Positions 22,615 through 34,383 of a DNA stretch of 64,000 bases are shown here, in pieces (position 1 is the first letter of the stretch; each line of letters starts with the position of its first letter). This stretch comes from Hemerocallis citrina (Eukaryota; Streptophyta; Magnoliopsida; Asparagales; Asphodelaceae): positions 35,223,565 to 35,287,564 of the forward strand of contig CM030362.1 in NCBI GenBank assembly GCA_017893485.1, written 5' to 3'. Below the pieces are notes generated by a model. The model saw only the letters and a list, made by a program, of their open reading frames with translations, searched no databases and was not told the DNA's origin. The position numbers and the translations under genes were made by a program.

Positions 22615-24883
22615 TCAACACCATTCAAACTTTTCAGTATTGATTGGTTTGGTCATAACATCTGCTAGGTTCTCGTCAGTGTGAATCTTGTGCATATCCA
22701 CACTTCCTTCCAGCACTACTTCTCGAACGAAGTAATACTGGACTCTTATGTGCTTTGTCAGTGAATAAAAGGCCGGATTCCTTGCAATGTGCAAGGCATT
22801 CTGACTGTCACAAAATAGAACAATCTTCTCATGTTTGTGCCCGATCTCTTTCAATAACCTTTTAATCCAGACTGCTTCCTTGCAAGCTGTTGTAGCCGCT
22901 ATGTATTCTGCTTCTGTTATAGATAGAGCCACAGCAGTTTGCAGTTTCGAAACCCAACTTACAGCTCCTCCTGCAAGTGTAAACACATAGCCCGTAGTGA
23001 ATTTGCTTTGGTCGAGATCGCCTGCAAAATCTGAGTCCACATAGCCTCTGATAGTTAATTATGATCCTCCATAACATAATGCAGCATCTGAGGTTCCTCT
23101 GATGTATCTCAGAATCCTCTTTATTGTGCTCCAATGCTCTCTACCATGATTCGCCATATATCCACTAACCGCTCCCACTGCTTGTGCAATGTCTAGTCTT
23201 GTACATATCATAACGAACATCAAACATCCCACTGCTAATGCATACGGTACTCGAGGCATCCCTTTCGTCTCTGCTTCATTGCTAGGACACATCTTGGATA
23301 ATAACTTGAAATTAACAAAATGTGGGGTAGAAATTAGCTTACAATCTTGCATATTGAAGCGCCGTAGGATTTTGTTGAAGTAGCTCTACTGGGAAAGCCA
23401 AAACTTCCCGTTACTTCTGTCTCGATGAATCTGCATCCCTAGAATCTTATTTGCTGGTCCCAAGTCCTTCATGTCAAACTCCCTAGCCAACTGTGCCTTT
23501 AATTCTTGGATTCGATCTTTGTTGGGGTCTGCTACCAACATGTCATCCACATACAACAATAGGATAATGAAGTCTTCCTCACCATCAAACCTTTTGTAGT
23601 ATGTACAATGGTCTGAACTGAGTCTGTTGTATCCAAGGCTAATTAAGAAGGAATCAACTCTCTTGTCCAAACACCTCGGCGCCTGTTTGAGACTGTACAA
23701 AGATGTGTTCAACCTGCAAACCAAGTTCTCCTTGCATGTTTCAGCAAAACCTTCTGGTTGGAGCATATAAATTTCTTCTTCAAGATCTCCATGAAGAAAA
23801 GCAGTCTGCACATCTAACTGCTCTAGATGTAGGTCAAACGTAGCACACACTGTCAAGATTACTGTAACTGTCATGAGTCGAACTACAGGTGAAAATATCA
23901 CATTGAACTCAATACCTTCTTTCTGAGCATATCCTTTTACCACCAATCTTGCACGATACCGCCCCACTTGGTCATTACCATCACGCTTGATCTTGTAGAC
24001 CCATTTGTTGCCGATGGCCTTGCTTCCTTATGGTAGCGTAACAAGATCCCACGTCTTGTTTTTGTGTAGAGCTTCAATTTCTTCCTACATTGCTGTCATC
24101 CACAAGGATACATCCGAGCCTTTGATTGCCTCCTAGAAGGATGATGGCTCCTCGTCCTCTGTTAAAAGACAGTATGCAACATTGCTCTCCGTAACAGACT
24201 CCGAGTGCCATGCTGGAGGTCTTCTCTCACGAGTTGACTGACGAACTTCTGGAGCCTCGGACTTGACTAGTCTTGTACCTCGTGCTCTGGTGCTGCTTCA
24301 GAAAAAACTAGATCTTCATCTGATTTATCTTCTACCTGAACAGTAGTAGTCTCTAAATTCTCCTTTGACGTGCTATCGCTTCCATCTTTCTTGTGTAGCT
24401 GATCTTCTACAATGATCACATCTCTGCTGACAACAACCTTGTGAGTAGTTGGTTCCCTCAAGCGATACTCCTTCACACCGTCAGCATACCCCAAGAACAT
24501 GCACTTTCTGGATTTCGGATCCAGCTTCAGTCTTTCTTAGGCGTTGTACATCACGTACGCGGGACATCCGAACCAATGTAAAGTAGAGTAATTTGTTGGC
24601 TTGCCAGTCCACATCTCCTTCGGTGTTTTCATCTCAATTGCCGTTGATGACGACCGATTTATACCATAACATGTGGTTTTGGCTGCTTCTGTCCAAAAAG
24701 AGTTGGGCTGACCTGCAGTCCGTAACATAGCTCTCATCCTTTCTACAAGGGTCCTATTCATCCGCTCTGCCACGCCATTTTGATGAGGTGTATATGGGAG
24801 TGTAAACTGTCTTGTGATAAAATGCAAGAAACTCGCCATCTGTATACTCCCTTCTATTATCTGTTCTCAAGCACTTGATCTTC
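22615..24883 (-). pseudogene. Copia pol remnant, unit B
   Basis: Same domain order as in unit A: integrase core end (24839-24537), linker (24500-24267, with an extra frameshift near 24270 that cuts the linker short), RT (23967-23386, here one open frame spanning both RT halves and YVDDM) and RNase H (23352-22615 in two pieces, broken by a stop near 23058). The RT frame is less broken than in units A and C. Confidence 0.9.
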
Positions 24884-27800
24884 TGTAACTCCCATTTTCA
24901 TTTTTCCCCTTTTATTATTGATCCTCATTGTAATCTCCATTGTAATTCTATTACATTTCATTTTGTTTCATTATTGTATCGAATAATATCAATTCTAATA
25001 TTATTCATGATTCATCCTTAATTTCAGTTTGATTATTTGAATCTTACTCCCTCTTTTCTAATTTAAAATTTAATTTCACAAAATTGTCTTTTATCTTGTT
25101 TGGTTGTGAATTTTCCTCCTAATTGACCCATATTGTACCCAAACCCAATATCCACCTCCTATTGGATCTTGTACCCAAACCCACTAACTCAAAACCACCT
25201 CCATATCCCCACTAACAGTCAAATCCCCAAGAATCTTTCCTAATCATCACCACATCTTGTACCCCCCCCCCCCCCCTCAAAAAAAAATTTTGAAAATTGA
25301 ATCCCTAATAATCTGCCTATAATCTCTCCCCATTACTATTCAAAATCCTAATCACATTCAGCCATCCCCCTTACTGTTTAACCCCCCTACACTGTGCATA
25401 CCCATCCCTCCTTCCACTGTTCATCCCCTCTCCCCGTTTACCCATCCGCTCAAGCCCCTAGCCATCGCTCTCCCGTCCCCCGACCACCACCATCGTCATC
25501 GCCTTTACCTCTCCCCGTCGTCTTCGACTCTGCTCGAACCCAACTCCACCGCAACCCCATCGTCTGCCTCCTCGTCTACATCCTCCGCCATTGCCGAACT
25601 CGAAGCTCGAGTTCCCGTCGTCTTCTTCCGCTCGAACCACCCTCGAGCTCACCTCCCACCTCGCCATTGCCGAAGCCTAGGGTCGCCTCACCTCTGATCT
25701 ACTCCGTCGCCCAAACTCCGAAGAATCCCATTGAACCCATCGAAGCTCCGCCCTCGCTCATCGCCTTGCCACCTCGAGCCTACCGCTTGCCTCACCGTTC
25801 GCTTCATCCTCGTCCCTGATCGCCCTCTGCCATGCCAGCACCCATCGCCATCTCCATTCCCGTCGCCTTCGCCGTCTCGTCTTCTTCCTCTGTTTCGGTG
25901 AAGAAACAGAGCACAGTTCCCCTCGTCGTCGCTGTGTCGCTTCTCGACCGCGAGTGCCCCCTCACCGCCAGCATCGCGAGTCCCTCGCCTTCGTCGCCTA
26001 GTGCCGCCGACTCTATCTTTCTCTCTCCGTCGCAGTTGAGGAGACGAAGCCTGATTGGTCACTTTTGGCGTTTGCTGTTTTGTGAGAGGGGATCCGATCT
26101 CCCTGTTTGGTGTTCTGAAAGGGGAGGGGATTGGGTGTTTGTGTGTCTGCTGTTCGTTGGATCCGTGTGTGTTGTTTTGCCTAGTAGGGAGTGGCTGCTG
26201 TTCGTGTATTGTTGTTATGTGGAGTGGGATCCAATACTTGCCGTTTGGTGTTTTGCCGGATCTGGTGTGGGGTTGTGTTGCGATTTTGCTATTGGATCTT
26301 GTTGCCGTGTTTGCTGATTTGCACGGTCTCGCACGTGTTTGGATCGTCGCCCCGGATCCTAATCCCGTTATTCTCAATATATCAAATCTAATCGTCATCT
26401 AAAGGCAAGTCATCTCACTTTCGAATTATATTGAATTGTATTTGACAGTGTTTATTGATCCTACAAGTAGATCCCTATTTATTATCGTATATTGTTATTG
26501 TTATCTGTCGTTGGGATACTACGGATTTACACGAGCGAATCCAACTAGTAGTCTTGACTTCGTGCCGTCTTTTTGCCTCTAACTTATTGAATTCTTACAT
26601 GCATTCATATAGTTAATTATTGAATATAGGAATATGAATTTCTATTGCATTTCATGTTATGACATCACATAACAGTTTTAGATTGTATACTAGTATTGAC
26701 TGTTTATATTATTAATGTTGGTGTGCTTAGATGTAACTTGCTGTGGTTTATGTTGTCAACCCCTAACTCATCGTTCATAACATTCTAATCATTTTATGCA
26801 TGAAAAATATATTGAGATCCTGAAATTTATCGCCAATCTGAATATTACCATGCTGTTTCGACCTAGATAATGTCGTCAAAATCAACACCTTCCTGAATAT
26901 GAAATGTATCCCCAGATGTCTAGTTTACTACCCTTTTGACGGAATTGAATTCCGAGTTATGGTTTGTGAGTTATCGCAATTTTACTACTGCTGTGTCGTA
27001 GAATTCTAGATTCTAAAAACTGCTGCAATACTCTGATTTACAATTAATTTAACAATGCTACCTGTAAAAAAATGACTTGAAATTTTGCATGCTGATACTA
27101 GACACACTAGAGAACATTCCATAATTTTTCTGGAATTAATTAAAGAAGTTTCAGACCTGTTTCATATATATAAACATAAGTTTACAAGTTCTGGCTGAAC
27201 ACAAATCCTGTGTAGTTTGCTGTTTTGACACTTGATGCTACAACTTTTATGTACCTTATTTATATGCGTTGGAACCGGAAAGGAGCCTAGTTTCTAGAAC
27301 TTCTAACGGATCCACATTTGTTATCCTGTAGCAACGGAAATTCTGATTTTGGTACAACAACCTACTGCTGTCTAGAATTGGGTTTCTATATTTAATAATA
27401 CATAATTGAATCTATAATATTAAATTTGGTGTATTTAATTGTATAGAGTACATTGGATGATCTTAGGGTTGTGTTTTCATCTTTCTTATTAATCGCATTA
27501 TCGTATGTTAATTGAATAAAGAATGTTAATCAAGCCGGGATTAAGGGTTGACCAGGGTAGTTGATAATATAGTGACTGTACTCAGAATTGTGGGCTTTGT
27601 TCCCAAAATATTGTGTCGGCTAGTGCTGTCGATTTATTGTTGGATTACTGACTACAATATTCCAATTCATCGTGTATTGTTTTAGGATTATCGTGTCGAC
27701 TATTGTTATCGTTATTGTGCAAAAAATTTGCTATTATTATCGTGCGAGTACATGACCTATGAAATCTACCACCTTAGTCTAAACAAAATTGATTGTATGC

Positions 27801-28494
27801 ATGGAACCTGTAGTATGAGATGCAGTAGTATGTGCATTAGTTAGGATTAAAATGAATAATAGACTTAAGACTTCATCACATTGTCATTGCATTTTGTCAT
27901 CGTCATTGAACAGTGTCATCGTTATTGTTTATTGTTATGGTTATAAATTTATCGTTATTACACATTGTACTATTATCGCATTGTCACTGTTAAATACTTT
28001 TGATTTCATCGTTCATTGAATTCATTGGTATACCGTTATTGTCATTGTTCCTCTATTTCTCTACTTGTTGTCCACGACTTGCTCTAAGGATAAATTTTTT
28101 CTCTCTTTCAGATAAACAGCTTACAGGTAATCAGGGATATTTGCCTAATGGACTAGGAAAACAACAATGGTGAAAGACTTGTGTTGCTACGCCATTGAAT
28201 AATTATTGTTTTTTTTAAACTTTAATAATTGAACATTGTTGGATTTGTGGGCTTTTGACCTGAATATTGTCTTGTTGATTCCAGATGATGGATTTATATT
28301 ATGTTGGTTACTTTATGCTTAAATGTCAAATATTGTTATTTATGTGATTACTTCTTCTATTTGCATGCGTGGTTGCTTTACTTCCTGTTTTATATTGTTG
28401 AGTTGAATCGATGACAGCCTATGAATGACGCAAGTCATTCGCTGGGTCATGTCACGTGCTTGCATTCCGTATTTTTGGGAAGTGGGGCGTGACA
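24884..28494 (+). repeat. Gypsy 5' LTR, unit B
   Basis: 3611 bp, TGTAACTCCCA to GGGGCGTGACA. It lacks 18 bp of the GC-rich island near 25990 and a few bases near 27483 that units A and C share, and has a longer C tract at 25263. Confidence 0.88.
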
Positions 28495-28504
28495 AGGTTT
28501 ATAG

Positions 28505-28516
28505 TGGTATCAGAGC
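28505..28516 (+). other. Gypsy primer binding site, unit B
   Basis: TGGTATCAGAGCC at 10 bp from the LTR end; initiator tRNA-Met type. Confidence 0.9.
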
Positions 28517-28667
28517 CAGGTTTGACTCTAACTAGTTTGGGGTTGGACCTTGATTAGTTTGGGTTTAACCGGTTTGACTCAACAATATACACAACCCGTG
28601 AATCACATGGATAATTGATAACCAACTTATAATCTGGATGCTAACCGTTTGATTTTTATTACAGACC

Positions 28668-29729
28668 ATGGCTAAAAAAGATGCTTCATCTTCCCATCTT
28701 GGAGATGATCAGCCCGATGAGCCCACTATTGCACAGATAATGCAAATGCTTAGGAGATATGCTTCTTCTTCCCGAGTTAGGGATGATCAGCCGGAAGAGC
28801 CCACTATTGCTCAAGTGATGCAAATGCAGCGTGAGCAGAATGAGCTGCTGATGCAACAGATGATGTAGATGCAACGGAAGCATAGTGATTTGATGAGGGT
28901 GGCTTTGGGAGCTGCCAATAGAGAGCCTATTGTACCTATGCCTGGGATGCTGCCACCGAGACCTGGCAATGTAGCGGAATTCACGAGGCTACACCCAGAA
29001 AAAATTTTGGGTACTGAAGGCCCGCTGGAAGCCAAGCAATGGCTCATCAGGACTGAGCAGCTATTGATCGCAGTAGGGATAGCAGATGTTGATCGCGTGG
29101 ATGTCGTGAGCGTCCAGCTTATTGACCTCACCCACATCTAGCGGCAAGCTGAGATGGAACGGTTAGAGCGCCCCATCGCTTGGGCCATCTTCAGAGATAG
29201 CTTTCTCACGAAATTCTTTCCCGATGTCACTAGAAATTAAATGGAGCGGCAATTTGTCGCACTTACTCAGGTTTGTCAGATAGTGTTTATTATACAATTT
29301 TCATTGTTAATTCATGATATATCAATGTTTAACTAAGACACTATCTTGAACCAGGAAAGTCGGACAGTAGACAAGTATGCTGTGGAATTCACTTGACTGA
29401 GCCGCTTTGCTACTTCCATGGTGGCGAATGATGAAGATAAGGGCCGCCGTTTCCTGTTGGGCTTGGACATTGAGATCCAGGATTGCCTGGTTGCCTTGCG
29501 ACTCCGAGCCTATGCTGACATTCTGGAGGCTGCCAGAAGCCAGGAGCAGACTAGCAGACGGAAGCGCGCCATTCAGCGGTCTGCTCCGCATCCTGTCGCC
29601 GCTAGGCCGTCTGGAGGGCCTATCAGGAGGCCAGTTCCGACCTTTCCTGCCAGGGCACTGCCGTATCAACCTGAGGATGAGCCCGATCTGTGCGCACTGT
29701 CACAGGATGGACACTTGCACGAGAACTAC
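28668..29729 (+). pseudogene. Gypsy gag, truncated at the unit B/C junction
   Basis: The best gag copy in the window. The N-terminal part is open for 66 codons to a TAG at 28866. The gag core then runs RLHPEKILGTEGPLEAKQW, AIFRDSFLTKFFPDVTRN, an 84-bp GT-AG stretch (29271-29354), then VDKYAVEFTRLSRFATSMVANDEDKGRRFLLGLD and the basic linker, up to the start of the zinc knuckle (CALSQDGHLHENY). At 29730 it is fused to NLR sequence. It lacks a few codons near 29672 compared with unit C. Confidence 0.87.
29271..29354 (+). other. Intron-like insertion in gypsy gag, unit B
   Basis: 84 bp, AT-rich, beginning GTTTGT after CTCAG and ending AACCAG before GAAAG, with CTAAG about 22 bp before the end. 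Removing it joins ALTQ to a VDKYAVEFTRLSRFA stretch as in related gag proteins. Left in, it brings an in-frame TAA. The same 84 bp are in unit C at 41053-41136. Confidence 0.55.
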
Positions 29730-30428
29730 CCTATAATCTTGAGACACCGTGACCCATGCACAAACACTGAAATGCGACTCAACCTCCTTGCTATTATACA
29801 CTACCGTGGCAAGTGTAGTCTTGCCCAGGCCACCCATACCGACAACAGAAATCACACATCGCCTCAATACATCGGTATTTAACAGAAGCTCTAACACAAA
29901 CATCTTGTGTGCATCAAAGCCGACGACAATTGCATCATCATCCAGATGAGGAGATAATTGCCTCATCGCCTGGAGTTTCTCATCCAGTTCTATGGACGAT
30001 TCTTGTCTACCTTCACCAAGATTAACAATCCCATAAGCATCTCTACTCTCCCTAATGTTATCAATTTTCGATTTTATATGCAAGATCTCATTGCCTATAT
30101 CATGAAGATGCACAGTTTCACATGGGAAGCAAAAATACCTCCTGAAAAACTCAGTGAGTGTTCCTGCTCTGCTCTCAGTATGAAGAAGGAAGGTGTCTAC
30201 GACATCTTCAGATTGTTGTGCAACTTCTCTTACATCTTTCACCCAATTCTTCATTCTCTCATCTCCTTTTCTTCGCTTCGAATCGGCGTCTTTGAGGAAG
30301 CACTCCATTCGTCGGAGCTCGGAGCGGAGCCATTCGATTTCGCTGCGAACTCCACCTACCAAAGTGGCTTCTTGGAGGAGGAGGACGCCCAGCTTCTCCA
30401 CTGCAGCCGCGACGACACCATCAGCCAT
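29700..30428 (-). pseudogene. Truncated NLR (CC domain plus P-loop), unit C
   Basis: An open frame of 242 codons from ATG at 30428. The first 233 codons are NLR: Rx-type coiled coil with EDVVD, linker, then P-loop GMGGLGKTT, ending soon after WVTVSQDYRV. From 29729 downward the frame enters antisense gypsy gag for a few codons and stops at 29700. Kinase-2, ARC and LRR are gone. If expressed, it would be a CC-only type NLR fragment. The leader and foldback element of the intact gene are preserved upstream. Function is unknown; decay after duplication is the simplest reading. Confidence 0.88.
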
Positions 30429-30552
30429 TTAGGTTGGGTGTTGATTCTTGATGCACAGCAATTGGGGGTTTGACAAAGTTTAAGAGTTCGACGGATTTAG
30501 AGGAAAAGAGATTTCGGATCTAGGGTTTTGAGATTGAGTTTCGAGAATGATT

Positions 30553-31074
30553 TGCGGTACTAGGCCACTTTTTGAAACTATTTGCTATTTCAGGCCACTT
30601 CACAAACTATTAGTATTTTTGGCTAGCCAGTGCCACGTCAGCAACGGACGCTATTAGGAATAGCGGCCTCTTTATAGCGACCAACACATTGTATTCCCAC
30701 ATTTGACAGATTATAGAGGATATTGTATAATTGCAAACCATTTGGTATAACTGGGATCGCTATTGTCAATAATGGCATCGTCTAACTAAGGTCGCTATTC
30801 CCAGTGGGCCTAAAAGCAATTGGGCCAACCTGCGGACGCTATTGGGAATAGCGACCTTGGTTATACGAGGCCACTATTGACAATAGCGACCTCAGTTACA
30901 CAAGTCGTGTCTATTATACAATATTCTCTCTATAAGCTGACAAGTGTGAGAGGTTGCTATGAAGAATCCGCTATTGAAAATAGCGGCCGCTGCTAACGCG
31001 GCACTGGCTAGCTTTAATAGTTTGTGAACTAACCTAAAATTGTAAATAGTTTCAAAAAGTGGCCTAGTACGGCA
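30553..31074. mobile_element. Foldback/MITE element, unit C
   Basis: Copy of 2328-2856 with the same terminal inverted repeats. It has a short deletion in the right arm near 31010 (CTAGC then TTTAATAG). Confidence 0.85.
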
Positions 31075-32150
31075 AAAAAATCCAACATTTGTTATATCCA
31101 GTTGTTTACTGCGAACTAAGTTTAACACATTTTAATTTAGTAATTTATTACAAAGTCTTAAAATCTCTCTCTAGCTCAAATATGAAAAGTATTGAAGCCG
31201 CATTTAAGAATAACAGCCTAAAAAAAACTAGTAATTTACACGTGCGATGCACGTTTTAATAATTTCAAAAAATAAAAATAAAAGCTCTGACGTAGGGAGG
31301 ATTTGAATCGAAAACCTTCTTTATATTAGTTTGCACTTGCGTTGCACATGTTGGTAGAATGACAAAATGACAAATGACACTAAGGTCTTCTTCCATTATA
31401 ATATTAGAGATTAGAGATATTTGTGAATAGACCTCAATCAAGCACTGCCGCCTCACAATCGAATAGGCAGCATGTCCGCACGATGAAATTAATTTGGAAA
31501 GTGGGCTTGTTGGTAAAATAGTTTTAAAAAGTAAGTCAATTTGGGAAAAAAATCTGGATCAGAGGAGAGTTATTGTTTGAATTTTACTGAAGACGGTGAC
31601 TTTCATAAATTCACTGATCCCTGTATACAGATCAATTATGATTGAAACTTTATTGGACGAGCAAACAGAAGAAAAAAAACAAATGCAAGAAACAACACAT
31701 TCAAAGGATAACAAGAAAAAAGTTATTGACTTCAATACTATAAATAAATAGCAGTTGAGATAAGTAAAATATTTTCATCTCCAAGTTGAGTAATCTTCAG
31801 ATTATTCAAACTCTTCATATATGTCCTCTAGGTAACTGGTTCTTGAACTCGCAACGATATTACAATTCAAGAAGTACAATCAAGAAGCAACTACTGCAAT
31901 GAAAAATTAGCAACAAAAATAAAACTTCATTACATTCATAAAAGAGCAGCAACACAGTGCAAAAGGTCTTCAAATACTCTTGACATAAGAATGAACCATC
32001 CAGAGTACATACAAGATAAGATCTAACAAGTACATAAAGATGCAAGAGAGTCGAGCAATGAATCCAATACTACAGAAATGAGATATCTATATTCTTACAT
32101 AAAATGCCAAATTCCACTCCTTAGACTTGTTTCTGCCATTTACCTAGGCT
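31075..32150. other. Spacer and receptor-kinase 3' UTR/flank, unit C
   Basis: Counterpart of 2857-3931. As the flank of the kinase exon that is in place with exon 1, its left-to-right reverse (32150 downward) should contain the 3' UTR and poly(A) site of the kinase gene. No other gene seen. Confidence 0.55.
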
Positions 32151-32488
32151 TCATTGCTCAAGAGAACGCCTGATCGAAAGTAAAACCTTGATGATATCTC
32201 CCATCACTGGCCGAGAACTTGGTGATTTGTGGGAACACAAGAGGCCAGTTCTAAGAAGCGTTGATACACACTTTTCAATGTTTTCTTTGTTGGCTTCACT
32301 TGGGACTAAGTGTGCTTCCATGACCTCCAAGATTTGATTATCAAAGGACATGTCAACATAATTATGGAGGCTCAGATAATTCGTGACTGTATCATCAGTT
32401 GGTCTCTTTCCTGTAAACATCTCTAGCAGAAGTATGCCATAACTGTACACATCTCCTTTAATAGAAGCTCTGTTTGCCATGCCATACT
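32151..32488 (-). CDS. LRR receptor kinase, exon 2 (C-terminal kinase lobe)
   Basis: This is the second and last coding exon of the receptor kinase whose exon 1 is 49632-52401. The acceptor AG is at 32489-32490; the exon supplies the last two bases of a Glu codon, then YGMANRASIKGDVYSYGILLL, EMFTGKRPTDD, and the C-terminal helices with LLCSHKSPSSRPVMGD, and stops at 32151. Exon lengths 2770 + 338 = 3108 nt give 1035 codons and a stop. The conserved APE motif of kinases is formed exactly across the junction (AP from exon 1, E split, YG from exon 2). It is chosen over the unit A and B copies because it is the nearest acceptor and lies outside the copia insertion that splits the intron. Confidence 0.85.
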
Positions 32489-33677
32489 CTAGTTGTATAC
32501 ATGGAAAAACACAAAGTGAGAGAAGTGGCATGCGTTAAATATAACTTTAAAAGGTTTACCACGTACATTCTAAGGAAAGAGCAACTTCTTATTCTTACCT
32601 GTTAGAATGGTAATTCTATCCTTCAAAGTTTCAAATAGGATAAGGAAGAGTAAGGTAAGGCCCGTAAGGGTAAAACTAATTACACTACCTTAACCGTATA
32701 CCCATTTCCATCCCTACTCCTTTCAAGGGTACGTACGTCCATAACATTCTTTCATTGTGAAAAGTTTAGAGGAAATAAATTGGCTATAGTGTACATATTT
32801 AATTATAGGAATATATGTTCTTGGAATTAATTGGAAGATCATAACTAGTGAATGTGAAAAATGAGAGATACCACTGACGTTCAAAGCTGTAACTTAAACA
32901 AGTTCCCACAACAGCTTCTTAGTATATACTCTAAACGTGGCTTAAGAATTCAATAATAGCTAGTTCATGTTCGTTTACATAAACTATAAACTTCAAGCTT
33001 TTCTTTAAGGTCTACTTTGAAAGAAAAAGGGTTGAGCTCAGGCTACTCCGACTTGTTTAAGTTCAGGTTCAAATCATTTTTTTATATGCTTAGACATACA
33101 TACCAGGATAAAGGCTTTGTTGTTATTATTGTTGTTGTTGTATTAGTCATATATCTTAGGTAAAAATGATAGAAGTTTAATTAGATGATTATTCTCTCGA
33201 TATTCTAAATGATTAATGTCTGTGAGTTCCTATTGCTCTAGACTACAAAGAAGTTGAAAATTGCGATTCTTAAGAAACACTAGAAGTTGTAAAACATAAA
33301 CAAGTTTTAACCAAGTTCAAACTGCAACATAAGTATCCAAACTTGTCATACTAAATATTATTTTGGAAGGCCAGTGCAGGATTGGAAGAGAATATATATA
33401 TGAGTAGCACAAAAGTGAATTAAGTCCTTCATAAAGAAGTTCCCATCAGATGGAGAATAAATGAGCAACATTTAAACATGAGCTGCAAGAAAGATGCAGG
33501 CTATTGATTCGGCATGAATTGGTTCAGTAATAACTTGTACAATTTGAGATACACCAGACTTCTCTAAACTCAACTGTTTACACTGGTACATACATGGGTC
33601 ATTTTATACTGTACAGAGTGTGAATGGGTTGGGTTAACTTGAAACAGGGAGACCAACCTGGTTTCGCTTAAACCTTC
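32489..33677 (-). other. 3' part of receptor-kinase intron and copia target site
   Basis: AT-rich intron sequence between exon 2 and the copia LTR. It ends with the 5-bp copia target duplication CCTTC at 33673-33677, matching CCTTC at 49322-49326. No gene seen. Confidence 0.8.
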
Positions 33678-34263
33678 TGTTATGCAAGTTATGGGAAGAA
33701 GTTACCATACAATTAAAGTGAAATTGAGAAAGTGACAAATAAGGTGGACACAAATATTTTATGTGGAAAATCCCCAAAGGAGATGAGGTAAAAACCACGG
33801 GTAAGGTAGTGAGATTTTAATATCGAAAGTAGGGATTACAACACTTCTCTCTAAATATAAGGAGAATACAATTTTCACTCTCTTATAATATGAGGAACAC
33901 TCTCTCACAAATTTGAGAAAAAATATAAGTATACAAATTATCTCTAAGGGGACACAATTTTATACCTCTTGAGAACATTCTTGTACTACTCTATTTACTT
34001 AATCCCCCACTCTTTCTTTTCCTTTAATCCTCACTCATCTCTGCACTCTCCTCCTCCCAATGCCTTCCTTATATAGCTAAGGAATGAAGGTTTGTTTATT
34101 GTTTTTCTCTTTTGTTTATTGTTTTTGTTTTCAAACATTTAGGCAATTTTGGCTATCGGCACCGAAAGGTGCCGACTCACCCTTTGTTTTCAACCAAATT
34201 TGGTGTGGTGGGGCCCATATGGTAGGCCCCCAACCCACCATTGTTGACAATGGATTGCCGATA
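33678..34263 (-). repeat. Copia 3' LTR, unit C
   Basis: 586 bp; pairs with the 5' LTR at 47022-49321. Purine tract adjoins at about 34264-34276. Confidence 0.87.
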
Positions 34264-34383
34264 TTCTCCCACTTGGAGACTTTATTCAGGATTAATCATG
34301 TCTTCACACAATCCTTTTTACCTTGCCATGCTCATGCTGCTTACGTTTCTGCTAGGCCGCACGAGGATCTACACCAATCAACA

